Source: Alphaproteobacteria bacterium (lineage in GTDB: Bacteria; Pseudomonadota; Alphaproteobacteria; Thalassobaculales; Thalassobaculaceae). Taken from it: a stretch of 64,000 nucleotides of DNA. The stretch spans positions 24,945 through 88,944 of the forward strand of contig JABMNR010000149.1 of the NCBI GenBank assembly GCA_013203465.1. Direction: 5' to 3'. How positions within the stretch are numbered: the first letter of the stretch is position 1; every line of letters starts with the position of its first letter. Below, one piece after another: positions 16,173 through 26,425 of the stretch. Both the position numbers and the translations under genes were made by a program. The notes beneath the pieces are model-generated. The model worked only from the letters and a program-made list of their open reading frames with translations. It did not search any database and was not told the DNA's origin.

Positions 16173-17972
16173 TCAGGCGTCCATCTTGAGAGCGGCGATG
16201 AAGGCGGATTGCGGAATTTCGACCTGGCCGAACTGCCGCATCTTCTTCTTGCCCTCCTTCTGCTTCTCCAAGAGCTTCTTCTTGCGGCTGATGTCGCCGC
16301 CATAGCATTTGGCGGTCACGTCCTTGCGCAGGGCGCTGACGGTCTCGCGGGCGATCACCTTGCCGCCGATCGCCGCCTGGATGGCGATCTTGAACAACTG
16401 GCGGGGGATCAGGTCCTTGAGCTTGCCGCACATCACACGGCCACGGCTTTCCGCCTGACCCTTGTGGACGATCATCGACAACGCGTCGACCGGCTCCTGG
16501 TTCACCAAGATCGACAGCTTCACCAGATCGCTCTCCTGGTAATCGTCGATCTGGTAGTCGAAGCTGGCGTAACCCCGGCTGATCGATTTCAGCCGGTCGT
16601 AGAAATCGAACACCACCTCGTTCAACGGCAGACGATAGACCACCATGGCGCGGTTGCCCGCGTAGGTCAGGTCGATCTGCTCGCCCCGCCGCTCGGTGCA
16701 CAGCGACAGGATCGCGCCGAGGAAGTCGTCGGGCACGAAGATCGTTGCCTTGATCCACGGCTCCTCGATCGACCGGATTCTCACCACGTCCGGCATGTCG
16801 GCCGGGTTGTGCAGCTCGATCGTCTCGCCATTGGTCAGGTGAACCTTGTAAATCACGCTGGGGGCGGTGGTGATCAGCTCCAGGTCGAACTCGCGCTCCA
16901 GTCGTTCCTGTATGATCTCCAGGTGCAACAAGCCGAGAAACCCGCAACGGAAGCCGAAGCCGAGGGCGGCGGAGGTTTCGGCCTCGAATTGGAAGCTCGC
17001 GTCGTTCAGCCGTAACCTTTCCAGGCTCTCGCGCAGATCTTCGAAATCCGCCGCGTCGACCGGGAACATGCCGCAGAACACCACGGGCACGCTGGGGTTG
17101 AACCCAGGCAGTGCGGTGGCCGTCGGCCGTTTCTCCTCGGTGATGGTATCGCCGACTTGGGTATCGGCCACGGTCTTGATCGAGGCGTTGATGAAGCCGA
17201 CCTCACCCGGACCCAGGCTGTCAACCGCCAGGCCCTTGGGCGTCAGCACGCCGACCCGCTCCACCAGATGGGTGGCGCCGGTCTGCATCATCTTGATTTT
17301 CTGGCCCTTCTTCAACACGCCGTCATGCACCCGCATCAGGCAGGTCACGCCGAGATAGGTGTCGTACCAGCTGTCAACCAGCATGGCCTTCAACGGCGCC
17401 TCGCGGTCGCCGATCGGCGGCGGCAACCGCTCGATGATCGCCTCCAGCAGGACGTCGACCCCGAAGCCGGTCTTGGCGGAAATCTCAACGGCATTGCTGG
17501 CGTCGAGGCCGATCACGTCCTCGATCTGCTGCCGGACCCGGTCCGACTCCGCCGCCGGCAGGTCGACCTTGTTCAGCACCGGGATGATCTCGTGGTCCGC
17601 CTCGATCGCCTTATAGACGTTGGCGAGCGTCTGCGCCTCCACGCCTTGGCTGGCGTCGACCACCAGGATCGAGCCCTCGCACGCCGCGAGCGACCGGCTG
17701 ACCTCGTAGGCGAAATCGACATGACCCGGGGTGTCGATCAGATTGAGGGTGTAGCGCGTGCCATCCTTGGCGTCGTAGAGCAGCCGAACGGTTTGCGCCT
17801 TGATGGTGATACCACGCTCGCGCTCGATATCCATCGAGTCGAGCACCTGCTCCTTCATTTCACGCTCGGTCAGCCCGCCGCACATCTGGATCAGCCGGTC
17901 GGCGAGCGTCGACTTGCCGTGATCGATGTGGGCGATGATGGCGAAGTTTCGGATATGGGAGAGGTCCGTCAT
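16173..17972 (-). CDS. lepA: Elongation factor 4 (LepA)
   Basis: A 599-residue translational GTPase that back-translocates or remodels stalled ribosomes. The start [22 protein letters not shown] holds the G1 P-loop. [12 protein letters not shown] is switch I, DTPGHVDF is G3 and NKVDLP is G4. The LepA-specific C-terminal domain ends with [18 protein letters not shown]. Length matches the family exactly. It is the upstream gene of an operon with the SDR. Confidence 0.98.
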   Translation of the reverse strand: MTDLSHIRNFAIIAHIDHGKSTLADRLIQMCGGLTEREMKEQVLDSMDIERERGITIKAQTVRLLYDAKDGTRYTLNLIDTPGHVDFAYEVSRSLAACEGSILVVDASQGVEAQTLANVYKAIEADHEIIPVLNKVDLPAAESDRVRQQIEDVIGLDASNAVEISAKTGFGVDVLLEAIIERLPPPIGDREAPLKAMLVDSWYDTYLGVTCLMRVHDGVLKKGQKIKMMQTGATHLVERVGVLTPKGLAVDSLGPGEVGFINASIKTVADTQVGDTITEEKRPTATALPGFNPSVPVVFCGMFPVDAADFEDLRESLERLRLNDASFQFEAETSAALGFGFRCGFLGLLHLEIIQERLEREFDLELITTAPSVIYKVHLTNGETIELHNPADMPDVVRIRSIEEPWIKATIFVPDDFLGAILSLCTERRGEQIDLTYAGNRAMVVYRLPLNEVVFDFYDRLKSISRGYASFDYQIDDYQESDLVKLSILVNQEPVDALSMIVHKGQAESRGRVMCGKLKDLIPRQLFKIAIQAAIGGKVIARETVSALRKDVTAKCYGGDISRKKKLLEKQKEGKKKMRQFGQVEIPQSAFIAALKMDA

Positions 17973-18102
17973 GGCGCCGGGTTATGCCTGAAAACGCGGG
18001 CGTGGGGTAGAGGGGATAAGGAGAGCCCCTGATATGGACATGGGTGTTCTGCTCGTCTAAGCCTGCACGGCCCTTCCTAAGCGACAGTCGCAGGCGAACC
18101 AC

Positions 18103-20058
18103 ATGGACGACGCGCCGCCCATTCCGAGGAAGTCCGACCTCGTGAAGGCGCTTATCGAGGTTTTTTGGACTCCATCACATCCGAAAAAACTCTTGGACTT
18201 TGCGACGATCCTGGGGAGCATCAAGCGGTTTCGGTCGATGAACCAGGTTGCGTCCTGGGCGTTCGTGGCATTCGCGGCGTTCGGGTCCAGAAGTGGATTG
18301 AAACGTTCCGATCTCACGCGGTTCTTGAACCTTCTTTTGGCTGATCGATCCGGCGTCTCGCATGATGTCTCATTGCGGCGTTTGACGGCGTACCTACCTC
18401 TTAATACGGACATTTGGATGGTCAACGCCATACTCATGACCCGATCGGAACAGTACAATCTGGCACAACGGTTCCTGAAGCGCGCAGCGATCATTTCTGG
18501 CCGAGACACGCGCGCTTATAATTATTTGGCCGATCATTTCTTGCGCCACGTATCCGCCCAAACGCCATCTCAGCTAATGCGGCGATGTACGATCATACGG
18601 CCGGACGACGCCGTGCTGAACCACGACCTTGCCAAGACGATGGTTCGCCTTTTCCCCATTGACCATGCGCCCTCGAAACGGATCACTAACGGCATTAAGC
18701 GTTGGATTGTCTTGGATCCAAGATTCGACAAGCACGGGTTAGACGCAATCGCATGGTTTCGAAAGCTTGGCGACTGGCGCAACATGGCAAACGCCACGGA
18801 CAGGCTAAAGGTTCTTCAAGCAACCGTCGGCGGTCAACGAGTTGCGCGCCACCAGTTGGGTTTTTTCGAGAATTTCAATCGTCAACTCACGGCGCTTGCG
18901 CCGCTCGATGTGCAGCGGGACTTTCCGGCACGCGTGATGAATTCGCGTGTTTTGATCCAGCCTCGATTGCCGCATGATGGCCCTTGGGTGATCCATGGGC
19001 CGGCGGAACAAAGCGAGCGCGCGTGGAGAATCTTGTCGTACGTGAACCCGGCGGCGCAATTCCTGTCTGCCGATGATCCGGCGGCAAAATCGGCGCTGAG
19101 ATTGTCCTTGCTTCCCTCAGACGATCCGGATTGCTGGTTTTTGCCGTGTCTCTATGGCCACTGGCATGTGTACTGGACCGTTCTCCCGGCGATTCTGGGC
19201 GATGATGGAGTGCCCAGTATCGAGCGGGTGGTGTCCTATTGTATTCGAACCAGACAGTTTGTTCTGTTTTGGTACGCCAAGGGCCATGAGGTTCAATACC
19301 TTCGGGACCATCTTGATCTTGGCCGGTCGATCGCGGGTCGAATGGCCGACGAGCCAAGCAAAATCAGCTATCTGGAGACTCTTTCCATCAACCATGAGCG
19401 TTACATCCATCGTTTCTTTGAGACGATATGCCACCGCGTTCAATATTTCGACTACGCGGTGTACAGACCGGGTGATGTAATTTTGAACCTAGGGGTATCG
19501 GAGGGTTTTGAGATCCCCGCCTACCTTTCCCTGATTTCTCCTGGAGGTACGCTCCATAACATTGACCCGGAAGGCTACGACTTACTGGGCGAGCCGGCAC
19601 GGCAATGGATCGAGGGCAGCCGGTCTGAGGTTTATCTGCATCACATCGCTCTGAGCGATATCGATGGCGAGATCGAGATGGAGACAGGCGGATGTTGGGA
19701 GGATGCCCGTGTGTCGAAGCGACAGATGGGGATGATCAAGAAACTCCCGTCGCAGCGCCTGGACACGTTCGTTCGCGAAAACCAGCTTGATCGTATCGAT
19801 CACATCAAGTTGGACATCGAAGGTGGTGAAGGTTTTCTGCTCGATCAGCTGATCGAGTTGATGCGAACGCACCGGCCACAGATTGAGATTTCGATTTATC
19901 ACACAATCGAACAGTTCTTTGATATTCCGGACCGGATGATGCGTGAGTCAAAGGGCTATAATTTTTATTTCTATCATTATTGTGGCCATTTTGGCGAGGG
20001 AACGCTCTACGCGATCCCAAAGGAAATCTCTTCGGTGATGCCGATCCGGCCGCAATAG
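18103..20058 (+). CDS. FkbM-family methyltransferase with long uncharacterised N-terminus
   Basis: A 651-residue protein. Roughly residues 455-640 form an FkbM-type methyltransferase: GDVILNLGVSEGFEIPAYL (motif I), LHNIDPEG, LDTFVRENQLDRIDHIKLDI, and the EGGEG patch. The first 450 residues match nothing I recognise. They are mostly helical with TPR-like pairs near residues 110-190 and no signal peptide. Base usage is less GC-biased than the flanking genes, suggesting transfer. FkbM enzymes usually O-methylate sugars or polyketide-type substrates, so a surface glycan role is possible. It stands alone, with lepA divergent. Confidence 0.8.
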   Translation: MDDAPPIPRKSDLVKALIEVFWTPSHPKKLLDFATILGSIKRFRSMNQVASWAFVAFAAFGSRSGLKRSDLTRFLNLLLADRSGVSHDVSLRRLTAYLPLNTDIWMVNAILMTRSEQYNLAQRFLKRAAIISGRDTRAYNYLADHFLRHVSAQTPSQLMRRCTIIRPDDAVLNHDLAKTMVRLFPIDHAPSKRITNGIKRWIVLDPRFDKHGLDAIAWFRKLGDWRNMANATDRLKVLQATVGGQRVARHQLGFFENFNRQLTALAPLDVQRDFPARVMNSRVLIQPRLPHDGPWVIHGPAEQSERAWRILSYVNPAAQFLSADDPAAKSALRLSLLPSDDPDCWFLPCLYGHWHVYWTVLPAILGDDGVPSIERVVSYCIRTRQFVLFWYAKGHEVQYLRDHLDLGRSIAGRMADEPSKISYLETLSINHERYIHRFFETICHRVQYFDYAVYRPGDVILNLGVSEGFEIPAYLSLISPGGTLHNIDPEGYDLLGEPARQWIEGSRSEVYLHHIALSDIDGEIEMETGGCWEDARVSKRQMGMIKKLPSQRLDTFVRENQLDRIDHIKLDIEGGEGFLLDQLIELMRTHRPQIEISIYHTIEQFFDIPDRMMRESKGYNFYFYHYCGHFGEGTLYAIPKEISSVMPIRPQ

Positions 20059-20185
20059 GCGCACAACAGCATTAGGGTTGATGTCGATTCACCTCATCAC
20101 CCAAATCCGTTCGGTGGTTGGACGCACCCCCTTAACCTCCGCCTTCAACAGGCCTACCATCGGAGAAACCGATGGAGGATGCGTT

Positions 20186-21004
20186 ATGAACGTCCAATCG
20201 CTTGCCTCGCATGGACTGTCCGATGACGAGGTCGCCCACTACCACGAGCATGGCTACGTCATTCCGCGCTGGCGCTTGCCGGCCGACCGGTTGGAACGGA
20301 TGCGGGCCGATTTGGATACGCTGTTGGCCAGCAACGCGGCTGTGGGCTCGGATTCGATGTTCTGCCCGCACATCACGGGTGGTGGCACCCAGGGGTTGAA
20401 AGGTTCGAACATTTGGCTGGAGCACGCCAGCATCCCGGAGATACTGGACAGTGTTGGACAGTTGGCGGGCTCGGATTTCTTGCTTTGGGGCACCACCGTG
20501 TTCGGCAAACCGGCGGGTACCGGCAAGCGTGTACCCTGGCATCAGGACGGCGAGTATTGGCCGATCCGGCCACTGGCCACCTGTTCGGCCTGGATCGCGC
20601 TGGACGACGCCACGCCGGAGAACGGCTGCCTGCGCGTTATTCCCGGCTCGCATAAGCAACGGCGTCTGCGTGCCCACACCCGGAAGGACAGCCCGGACCT
20701 GGTGCTGAACCAAGAGCTGAACGCCGAGGAATTCAACGAGGCCGACGCCGTCGATATCGTGCTGGAGGCCGGACAAATCTCCCTGCACGACGTCTACCTG
20801 GTGCATGGCTCGGAGCCGAACCGCTCGGACAAGCGCCGCGCCGGCTACGTCTGCCGCTACATGCCGACCACCAGCCACTTCGACCACGCCTATGGGGCCG
20901 AACTGCAAAAGCGCTCCGGCCAGGTCGACTTCGCCAACCGCGCGCTCTGGCTGATGCGCGGGCGCGACGTGTGCGGGCTTAACGATTTTCAGATCGGGCA
21001 CTGA
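20186..21004 (+). CDS. Phytanoyl-CoA dioxygenase (PhyH) family protein
   Basis: A 272-residue Fe(II)/2-oxoglutarate-dependent oxygenase fold. The iron ligands are recognisable as VPWHQDGEYWP (HxD) and the distal His in VYLVHGSEPNRSDKRR, where the Arg pair binds 2-oxoglutarate. SAWIALDDATPENGCL and RVIPGSHK are family hallmarks. The start at 20186 follows a GGAGG at 20172-20176; an upstream in-frame start at 20078 would extend into non-conserved sequence. It abuts the M20 peptidase gene with no gap, so the two are co-expressed. The substrate is unknown. Confidence 0.9.
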   Translation: MNVQSLASHGLSDDEVAHYHEHGYVIPRWRLPADRLERMRADLDTLLASNAAVGSDSMFCPHITGGGTQGLKGSNIWLEHASIPEILDSVGQLAGSDFLLWGTTVFGKPAGTGKRVPWHQDGEYWPIRPLATCSAWIALDDATPENGCLRVIPGSHKQRRLRAHTRKDSPDLVLNQELNAEEFNEADAVDIVLEAGQISLHDVYLVHGSEPNRSDKRRAGYVCRYMPTTSHFDHAYGAELQKRSGQVDFANRALWLMRGRDVCGLNDFQIGH

Positions 21005-22408
21005 ATGAGCGCGTCCCTGCCCGTCGCCGCCGTGCTGGATCGGGTCGACGCCGATCTCAACGCCTCGGTAGAGCGGTTGTTCGAGCTGCTGCGGATTCCC
21101 AGCGTCTCCACCGATCCGGCGTACACGCCGCATGTCGGCCGGGCGGCGCAGTGGATGGTCGACACCCTGGCGGAAATCGGCTTCGAGGGCTCGGTGCGCC
21201 CGACCGCCGGGCACCCGATGGTCGTCGCCCATCACCCCGGCCCCGGTAAGGCTGTCCCGCACCTGCTGTATTACGGCCATTACGACGTGCAGCCGCCGGA
21301 CCCGGTCGAGCTATGGGACAGCGGGCCGTTCGAGCCGGTGCTGGTCGACGCCGAGCACGGCAAGCGGATCGTCGCGCGCGGCGCGGTGGACGACAAGGGA
21401 CAGGTCATGACCTGGGTCGAGGCGTTCCGCGCCTGGCACGCCGTGCACGGCACGTTACCGTGCAGGGTGACGGTGATGCTGGAGGGCGAGGAGGAGACCG
21501 GCAGCCCCTCGCTCGACGCCTTCGTACGGGACAACGCCGACGAGTTGCGCGCCGACGCCTGCATCGTCTGCGATACCGGGATGTGGTCGGTCGACCAGCC
21601 GGCGATCACCTACAGCTTGCGCGGCCTGGTGTATCTGGAGGTGACGATCGCCGGACCGAACCGGGATCTGCATTCCGGGCTCTTTGGTGGGCAGGTGATC
21701 AACCCGCTGAACCTGATGGCGCGGATCCTGGGTGAGTTGCATGACGCTGACGGCCGCGTGCAAATCCCCGACTTCTACGACGAGGTGATGCCGGTCGGCG
21801 CCAATGAACGGGCGCAATGGGATGCGCTGGGCTTCGACGAGGCGGCGTCCCTGGCCAGTGTCGGGCTCCAAGTGCCGGGCGGAGAACGCGGCTATGGCGC
21901 GCTGGAACGGCAGTGGGCGCGGCCGACCTGCGACGTGAACGGCCTGCTCGGCGGCTATACCGAGGCGGGCAGCAAGACGGTGATCGCCCGTGAGGCGATG
22001 GCGAAAATCTCCTGCCGGCTGGTGCCGGACCAGGACCCACGCGCGGTCATGGACAGTCTCAAGGCCTTCGTCAGCGACCGGCTGCCGAAAGGCTATACCG
22101 CCCGGTTCGTTGAGTTGGGTACCGCGCCGGCGATCCGGGTGCCGACCGACTCGCCCTATCTGCGGGCCGCGCAACGCGGGTTGGAGACGGTGTTCGGCAA
22201 AACGCCTTACCTGATCGGTTCCGGCGGCTCGATCCCGGCGGTCGGGTCGATCAAGCGCATCCTCGGCATGAAGTCGATCCTGCTCGGCTTCGGTCTGGAC
22301 GATGACCGGGTACATTCACCGAACGAGAAATTCGAGCTGGTGTGCTTCCATAACGGCATCCGCTCGCAGGCAGCGGTGCTGGCGGAGATGGCCCGGATAG
22401 CCGGATGA
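21005..22408 (+). CDS. M20-family metallopeptidase (dipeptidase)
   Basis: A 467-residue di-zinc peptidase or amidohydrolase of the M20 (CNDP/DapE-like) family. The metal-binding motifs are YYGHYDVQPPDP, GAVDDKGQ and LEGEEETGSPS, the last containing the catalytic Glu pair. RDLHSGLFGG lies in the dimerisation domain, and a late His is in FHNGIRSQ. It starts directly after the stop of the PhyH gene. It is cytosolic, with no signal peptide. Its partner gene gives no firm clue to substrate. Confidence 0.92.
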   Translation: MSASLPVAAVLDRVDADLNASVERLFELLRIPSVSTDPAYTPHVGRAAQWMVDTLAEIGFEGSVRPTAGHPMVVAHHPGPGKAVPHLLYYGHYDVQPPDPVELWDSGPFEPVLVDAEHGKRIVARGAVDDKGQVMTWVEAFRAWHAVHGTLPCRVTVMLEGEEETGSPSLDAFVRDNADELRADACIVCDTGMWSVDQPAITYSLRGLVYLEVTIAGPNRDLHSGLFGGQVINPLNLMARILGELHDADGRVQIPDFYDEVMPVGANERAQWDALGFDEAASLASVGLQVPGGERGYGALERQWARPTCDVNGLLGGYTEAGSKTVIAREAMAKISCRLVPDQDPRAVMDSLKAFVSDRLPKGYTARFVELGTAPAIRVPTDSPYLRAAQRGLETVFGKTPYLIGSGGSIPAVGSIKRILGMKSILLGFGLDDDRVHSPNEKFELVCFHNGIRSQAAVLAEMARIAG

Positions 22409-22490
22409 CGGCCTTGAGTGACCGTGACAAGCACACGTCGACAGTGGCTGGCGCGCGTGTCGCCCGCTCTCCGAACCGCTCTGTCGGCGG

Positions 22491-23093
22491 CTACGCATCG
22501 GTGGCGGTGTGCATGCACAGTTCCTGGAGAATGCCATCCTTCAGGTTGTAGACGAGGCCGTGCACCGACAGCACCGCGCCGCGGAGCCAGGCGTCCCGCA
22601 CGATGGTCGTGGTGCAGACGTTCTTCACCTGCTCGATGATGTTCAACTCACACAGCAGATCCAGCGCTTCGTCTTCCGGCATGTCTTTCGAAAACCGATC
22701 GGCGTGCAGTCGGCGCACGGTGCGAATGTGGTTGAGCCAGTTGTCGATGAGCCCGTGATCGTCGTCGGACATGGCGGTTTTGACGCCGCCGCATCCGTAG
22801 TGCCCACAGACGATGATGTGCTTCACCTTGAGCACTTCGACGGCGTATTGCAGCACCGAGAGACAATTCAGATCGGACGGCACCACCACGTTGGCGATGT
22901 TGCGGTGGACGAACACCTCGCCGGGAGGCAGGTCGATGATCTGGTTGGCCGGCACCCGGCTGTCGGCGCAACCGATCCAGAGGTACTCGGGAGCCTGCAA
23001 CCGTGACAGGTTTTCGAAGTAATTCGGATTGATTTCCTTGAGTTTTTCCGCCCATAGCTTGTTGCGTATCAAGATGCGGTCGAGATCGCCCAT
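22491..23093 (-). CDS. can: Beta-class carbonic anhydrase
   Basis: A 200-residue enzyme interconverting CO2 and bicarbonate in the cytosol. The zinc ligands and catalytic dyad are visible: CADSRVPANQI (Cys and the Asp-Arg dyad), then CGHYGCGGVKTA (His and Cys). Length is normal for bacterial Can. It is convergent with the M20 peptidase and separated from it by 82 bp of non-coding sequence. It stands alone, with the Cys-cluster gene divergent. Confidence 0.95.
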   Translation of the reverse strand: MGDLDRILIRNKLWAEKLKEINPNYFENLSRLQAPEYLWIGCADSRVPANQIIDLPPGEVFVHRNIANVVVPSDLNCLSVLQYAVEVLKVKHIIVCGHYGCGGVKTAMSDDDHGLIDNWLNHIRTVRRLHADRFSKDMPEDEALDLLCELNIIEQVKNVCTTTIVRDAWLRGAVLSVHGLVYNLKDGILQELCMHTATDA

Positions 23094-23249
23094 GCCATTT
23101 TACCTGCGCTTTCGATGTTGGCCACGACGGTACATCGGTATGAGTTAAGTCGATATGGTCAAAGATCAAAGGCGGCACGGCGAACATCGTGGCGGTGAAC
23201 AACTCACTGCGGGTTTGGATCGCCTCAACCGTGGCGCTATTCTTCCTTG

Positions 23250-23807
23250 ATGAGCGATGATATTTTCGCGCCTGGGGCGGCATCACCCAGCCAGTGGACG
23301 ACGGATTGCGACGCGTGCCTGGGTCTGTGCTGTGTTGCTTTCGCTCACAACCCAGAGTCGGGTTTTCCGGCGTCCAAGCCAGTCAACTCGCCGTGCCGCC
23401 ATCTGACGGCGAGCTTTCGCTGCGGCGTGTTTGATACGCTGGAGAATGAAGGCTTCAAGGTCTGCCGCGCCTATGATTGTTTCGGCGCCGGCCCGGCGGT
23501 GACCGACCGGATGCGGATGGACCGCGAGGGCTGGACCCGCGAGGATGTGGCGCGGGCGACCGAGCATCTCGACGGATTTCGCGAGCTGGCGCGGCTGCGT
23601 ATGCTGATCGTCGCCTTGGAGGTTGAGGGCGGTGACGAGGCGGCGATGGTGGTGGCGCATCTCACCAACATTGCCGAGGCGTTCCGGAAAACCGGCGCGA
23701 TTCGGATGGACGCCGAAACCTCGGCCATGCTGCGCTCGCAAGAGCGGCTGATCTCGGCCATGCTCGCGCCGATGGATCGCAGGGACACGGGAGAGGAATC
23801 GGAATGA
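23250..23807 (+). CDS. Cysteine-cluster hypothetical protein
   Basis: A 185-residue protein of unknown function with an N-terminal cluster CDACLGLCCVAF, then SPCRHL, FRCGVF and VCRAYDCFGAG. There are eight Cys in the first 80 residues, suggesting a metal (Zn or Fe-S) site. The same cluster occurs at the N-terminus of some pentapeptide-repeat proteins, but here the rest is helical with no repeats. ATG 23250 is used; the stop overlaps the next SDR gene by 4 bp, so it is likely the first gene of a three-gene run with the SDR and the enolase-superfamily enzyme. Confidence 0.75.
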   Translation: MSDDIFAPGAASPSQWTTDCDACLGLCCVAFAHNPESGFPASKPVNSPCRHLTASFRCGVFDTLENEGFKVCRAYDCFGAGPAVTDRMRMDREGWTREDVARATEHLDGFRELARLRMLIVALEVEGGDEAAMVVAHLTNIAEAFRKTGAIRMDAETSAMLRSQERLISAMLAPMDRRDTGEESE

Positions 23808-24538
23808 CAACGGCGCTTTCGCAAGACCTCGCAGGCAAGGTTGCGATCATTACCGGCGGCACCAGCGGCATCGGCTTGGCATCGGCCGAGGCGTTGTCGG
23901 CGCGCGGGGTGAAACTGGTGCTGCACGGCCGCCGGGCCGAGGTGCTGGAACAGCATGCGGCGCGCCTGCCGGATTGCGCCGTGTTGGCCGGTGACATCAC
24001 CGATCAGGCGGCACCCCAGGCATTGATCGATCTGGCAATGCAGCGGTTCGGCCGGGTCGACATCGCGTTCGCCAACGCCGGGTTGATCCACACAGGGCCG
24101 GTGGAGGACATCGATCTCGACGCGCTGAGCGCGATGATCCGGGTGAACGTCGATGCCGCTTTCCGGTTCGCCTACACGGTATTGACGCATATGAAGGCGC
24201 AAGGGGCGGGTGATCTGCTGTTCACCGGCTCGGTCCTCGGCACCAAGACGCGGATCGGCGCCGGAGGGTATTCCGCGACCAAATACGCGATCGAGGGGCT
24301 GGCCGAGGCGCTGCGCATGGAACTGGTGAACACCGGGGTGCGGGTTACGGTCATCGAGCCCGGGTTGGTGCGCACCGACCTGCACCGTGCCTTCGAGGTG
24401 CGGCCCGAAGTGGTGCAGGGGATCGATCGACCGCTGTTGCCGGAAGACGTGGCCCGCGCGGTGGTCTTCGCGTTGGAGCAACCGCCGCATGTCCTGATCC
24501 CCCGGATCATGGTGCTGCCGTCCGGCCAGAACATCTGA
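23804..24538 (+). CDS. Short-chain dehydrogenase/reductase
   Basis: A 244-residue classical SDR. TGGTSGIGLASAEAL is the cofactor loop, FANAG is the NNAG-equivalent, and a Ser (GSVLG) precedes YSATKYAIEG (YxxxK). The C-terminal VVFALEQPPHVLIPRIMVLP is the pattern of the YdfG/serine-dehydrogenase-like subgroup. It overlaps the Cys-cluster gene by 4 bp and is followed by the enolase-superfamily gene after 10 bp. The substrate may be a sugar acid or hydroxy acid, but that is inference from the neighbour. Confidence 0.87.
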   Translation: MTTALSQDLAGKVAIITGGTSGIGLASAEALSARGVKLVLHGRRAEVLEQHAARLPDCAVLAGDITDQAAPQALIDLAMQRFGRVDIAFANAGLIHTGPVEDIDLDALSAMIRVNVDAAFRFAYTVLTHMKAQGAGDLLFTGSVLGTKTRIGAGGYSATKYAIEGLAEALRMELVNTGVRVTVIEPGLVRTDLHRAFEVRPEVVQGIDRPLLPEDVARAVVFALEQPPHVLIPRIMVLPSGQNI

Positions 24539-24548
24539 CGAGGAAACA

Positions 24549-25634
24549 ATGAAGATCACCGGCCTGCGCACCCGGCGCGTGCACATTCCGTTCGAGGTGC
24601 CGATCGGCACCTCGATCCACCGCATCGAGGGGGTGTCCGGATTACTCGTCTGGCTCGACACCGACGAAGGGATTACCGGGGAGAGCTATTTGTGGGCGAT
24701 CGGCCAGCACCGGCTGCCGGTGCTCGACGCGATTGTGCGCATGCTGGGAGAGCGTCAGATCGGCCGGGACCCGCGCGACACCACCGCCCGGTTCGACGAG
24801 ATGTGGGGCGAAATCAACTTCCTTGGCCACAAGGGAGTGTCGCTGTTCGGCATCGCCGCGATCGACTGGGCGTGCTGGGACATCCTCGGCCAATCGCTCG
24901 GGGTGTCTGTCTCGCGCCTGCTGGGTCGACGGCGCGACCGGGTGCGGGCCTACGCGTCCGGCGGGTTGTGGGCGTCGATGACGATCGACGCGCTGCAAGT
25001 CCAGGCCAAGGACTTCGTGGCCCAGGGCTTCAAGGCGGTCAAGATGCGGATCGGCAAACCCGACATCGGCGAGGACATCGAGCGGGTGGCCGCCGTGCGC
25101 GACGCCATCGGCCCGGACATCGATCTGATGGCCGACGCCAATCAGGGTCTGAGCGTCACTCACGCGATTCGCCTCGGCCGCCGGTTGGAGGAATTCGGGC
25201 TGGTCTGGTTCGAGGAGCCGGTGCAGGCCTACGACCTGGAAGGCTCGGCCCGGGTGGCGGCGGAAATCGACACCCCGATCGCCAGCGGCGAGACTGAATA
25301 CGGCCGCTACGGTTTCCGCGACATGCTGGAGCGTAAGTCGGCCGATGTGCTGATGCCGGATCTGGAGCGGGTCGGCGGCGTCACCGAATGGGTGCGCGTC
25401 GCCGCCATGGCGGCCGCTCACGACGTGCCGGTCAGCCCGCACATCTTCAGCGAGCACAGCCTGCAACTCTGCGGTGCCGTCTCCAACGTCACCTATTCCG
25501 AGCACATGCCGTGGTTCGCGCCGCTGTTCCAGGAAGGCATGGAGATGGCCAATGGTGATATCCTGATTCCCGACCGGCCCGGTTTCGGATTTCACTTCGA
25601 CCCCGACGCAATCGGACGGTACGCACTGGCGTAG
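24549..25634 (+). CDS. Mandelate racemase/muconate lactonizing enzyme-family protein
   Basis: A 361-residue enolase-superfamily enzyme with an N-terminal capping domain and a C-terminal barrel. The barrel shows the Lys strand FKAVKMRIGKP and metal ligands in MADANQG, WFEEPV and ASGETEYG. A late His is in PVSPHIFSEHS. The arrangement fits a mandelate-racemase-type acid-sugar dehydratase, but substrate specificity cannot be read. It is last in a plus-strand run with the SDR, consistent with a small catabolic module for a sugar or hydroxy acid. Confidence 0.88.
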   Translation: MKITGLRTRRVHIPFEVPIGTSIHRIEGVSGLLVWLDTDEGITGESYLWAIGQHRLPVLDAIVRMLGERQIGRDPRDTTARFDEMWGEINFLGHKGVSLFGIAAIDWACWDILGQSLGVSVSRLLGRRRDRVRAYASGGLWASMTIDALQVQAKDFVAQGFKAVKMRIGKPDIGEDIERVAAVRDAIGPDIDLMADANQGLSVTHAIRLGRRLEEFGLVWFEEPVQAYDLEGSARVAAEIDTPIASGETEYGRYGFRDMLERKSADVLMPDLERVGGVTEWVRVAAMAAAHDVPVSPHIFSEHSLQLCGAVSNVTYSEHMPWFAPLFQEGMEMANGDILIPDRPGFGFHFDPDAIGRYALA

Positions 25635-25640
25635 CGCTCT

Positions 25641-26342
25641 TTATAGCCGTTGCGCCGCCTTGACCTGGCGTGCCAGCCGAGACAGGCCGGCGTCCGGCAT
25701 GCCGAGGGCTTCCAGGTGTTCGACCGTGTTGAACAGATACTCGCAACAGGGGCCGAGGAAACCGTGGGCCTCGGCGATGCAGCGGGCGATCTCTTCGTCG
25801 GAGATGACACCGGCGTAGCGCTCGTGCACCCGGTTGATGACGAAGCCGATCGCCGGGACCGCGCCCTCGGGTGTGGCCGCCTTGAGCCAACGCGGGCGGT
25901 AGGCGCCCGACACCATCTCGCGGCGCCAGACAATGTCGAGTTCCTCCTCGGCCCGGTCGGCGGGAATGCGGTAGACCACCCCCCGGCAGCAACCGCCCCG
26001 GTCGAGGGCGAGCATCAGGCCGGGACGCTCCGCCGTGCCGCGGCCCAGATGGGTCCACAGACAGAACCGCCGATGCAGGCCGTACACGGTGGCGGGCCGT
26101 TTTTCGGCATACTCGATCGCCGGATTCCAGATCAGCGAGCCATAGCCGAACAGCCACACATCATCGGTGGGCCGTCCGCCCGTGAACATGGCCGCGCGCG
26201 AGGCTTCAAGGGCTTCGTCGGGCAGCGGTTTGAAGCTCTTGTCATGCTGGGCGATCCAGTCGCGGATGCGACCGGAGCGGATGTTCTCCCGGGTCAGCGG
26301 CATGCCGGGCGGCGTCGGTTGGGGGTTTTCGTCCTGCGGCAT
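25641..26342 (-). CDS. ChaC-type gamma-glutamylcyclotransferase
   Basis: A 233-residue protein. VWLFGYGSLIWNPAIEY is the diagnostic YGSL substrate loop, followed by GLHRRFCLWTHLGRGT and the catalytic-Glu segment IVWRREM. The family degrades glutathione to 5-oxoproline and Cys-Gly in the cytosol. Its 3' end is only 6 bp from the convergent enolase-family gene. It stands alone on the minus strand. Confidence 0.92.
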   Translation of the reverse strand: MPQDENPQPTPPGMPLTRENIRSGRIRDWIAQHDKSFKPLPDEALEASRAAMFTGGRPTDDVWLFGYGSLIWNPAIEYAEKRPATVYGLHRRFCLWTHLGRGTAERPGLMLALDRGGCCRGVVYRIPADRAEEELDIVWRREMVSGAYRPRWLKAATPEGAVPAIGFVINRVHERYAGVISDEEIARCIAEAHGFLGPCCEYLFNTVEHLEALGMPDAGLSRLARQVKAAQRL

Positions 26343-26425
26343 GGCGGCGGACTATACGAGACTTTGGGCGCGAAGGGAGGACGGCGCCGGGAAACGCTTC
26401 CATGCCATCCTGGCATCAAGGCCCT

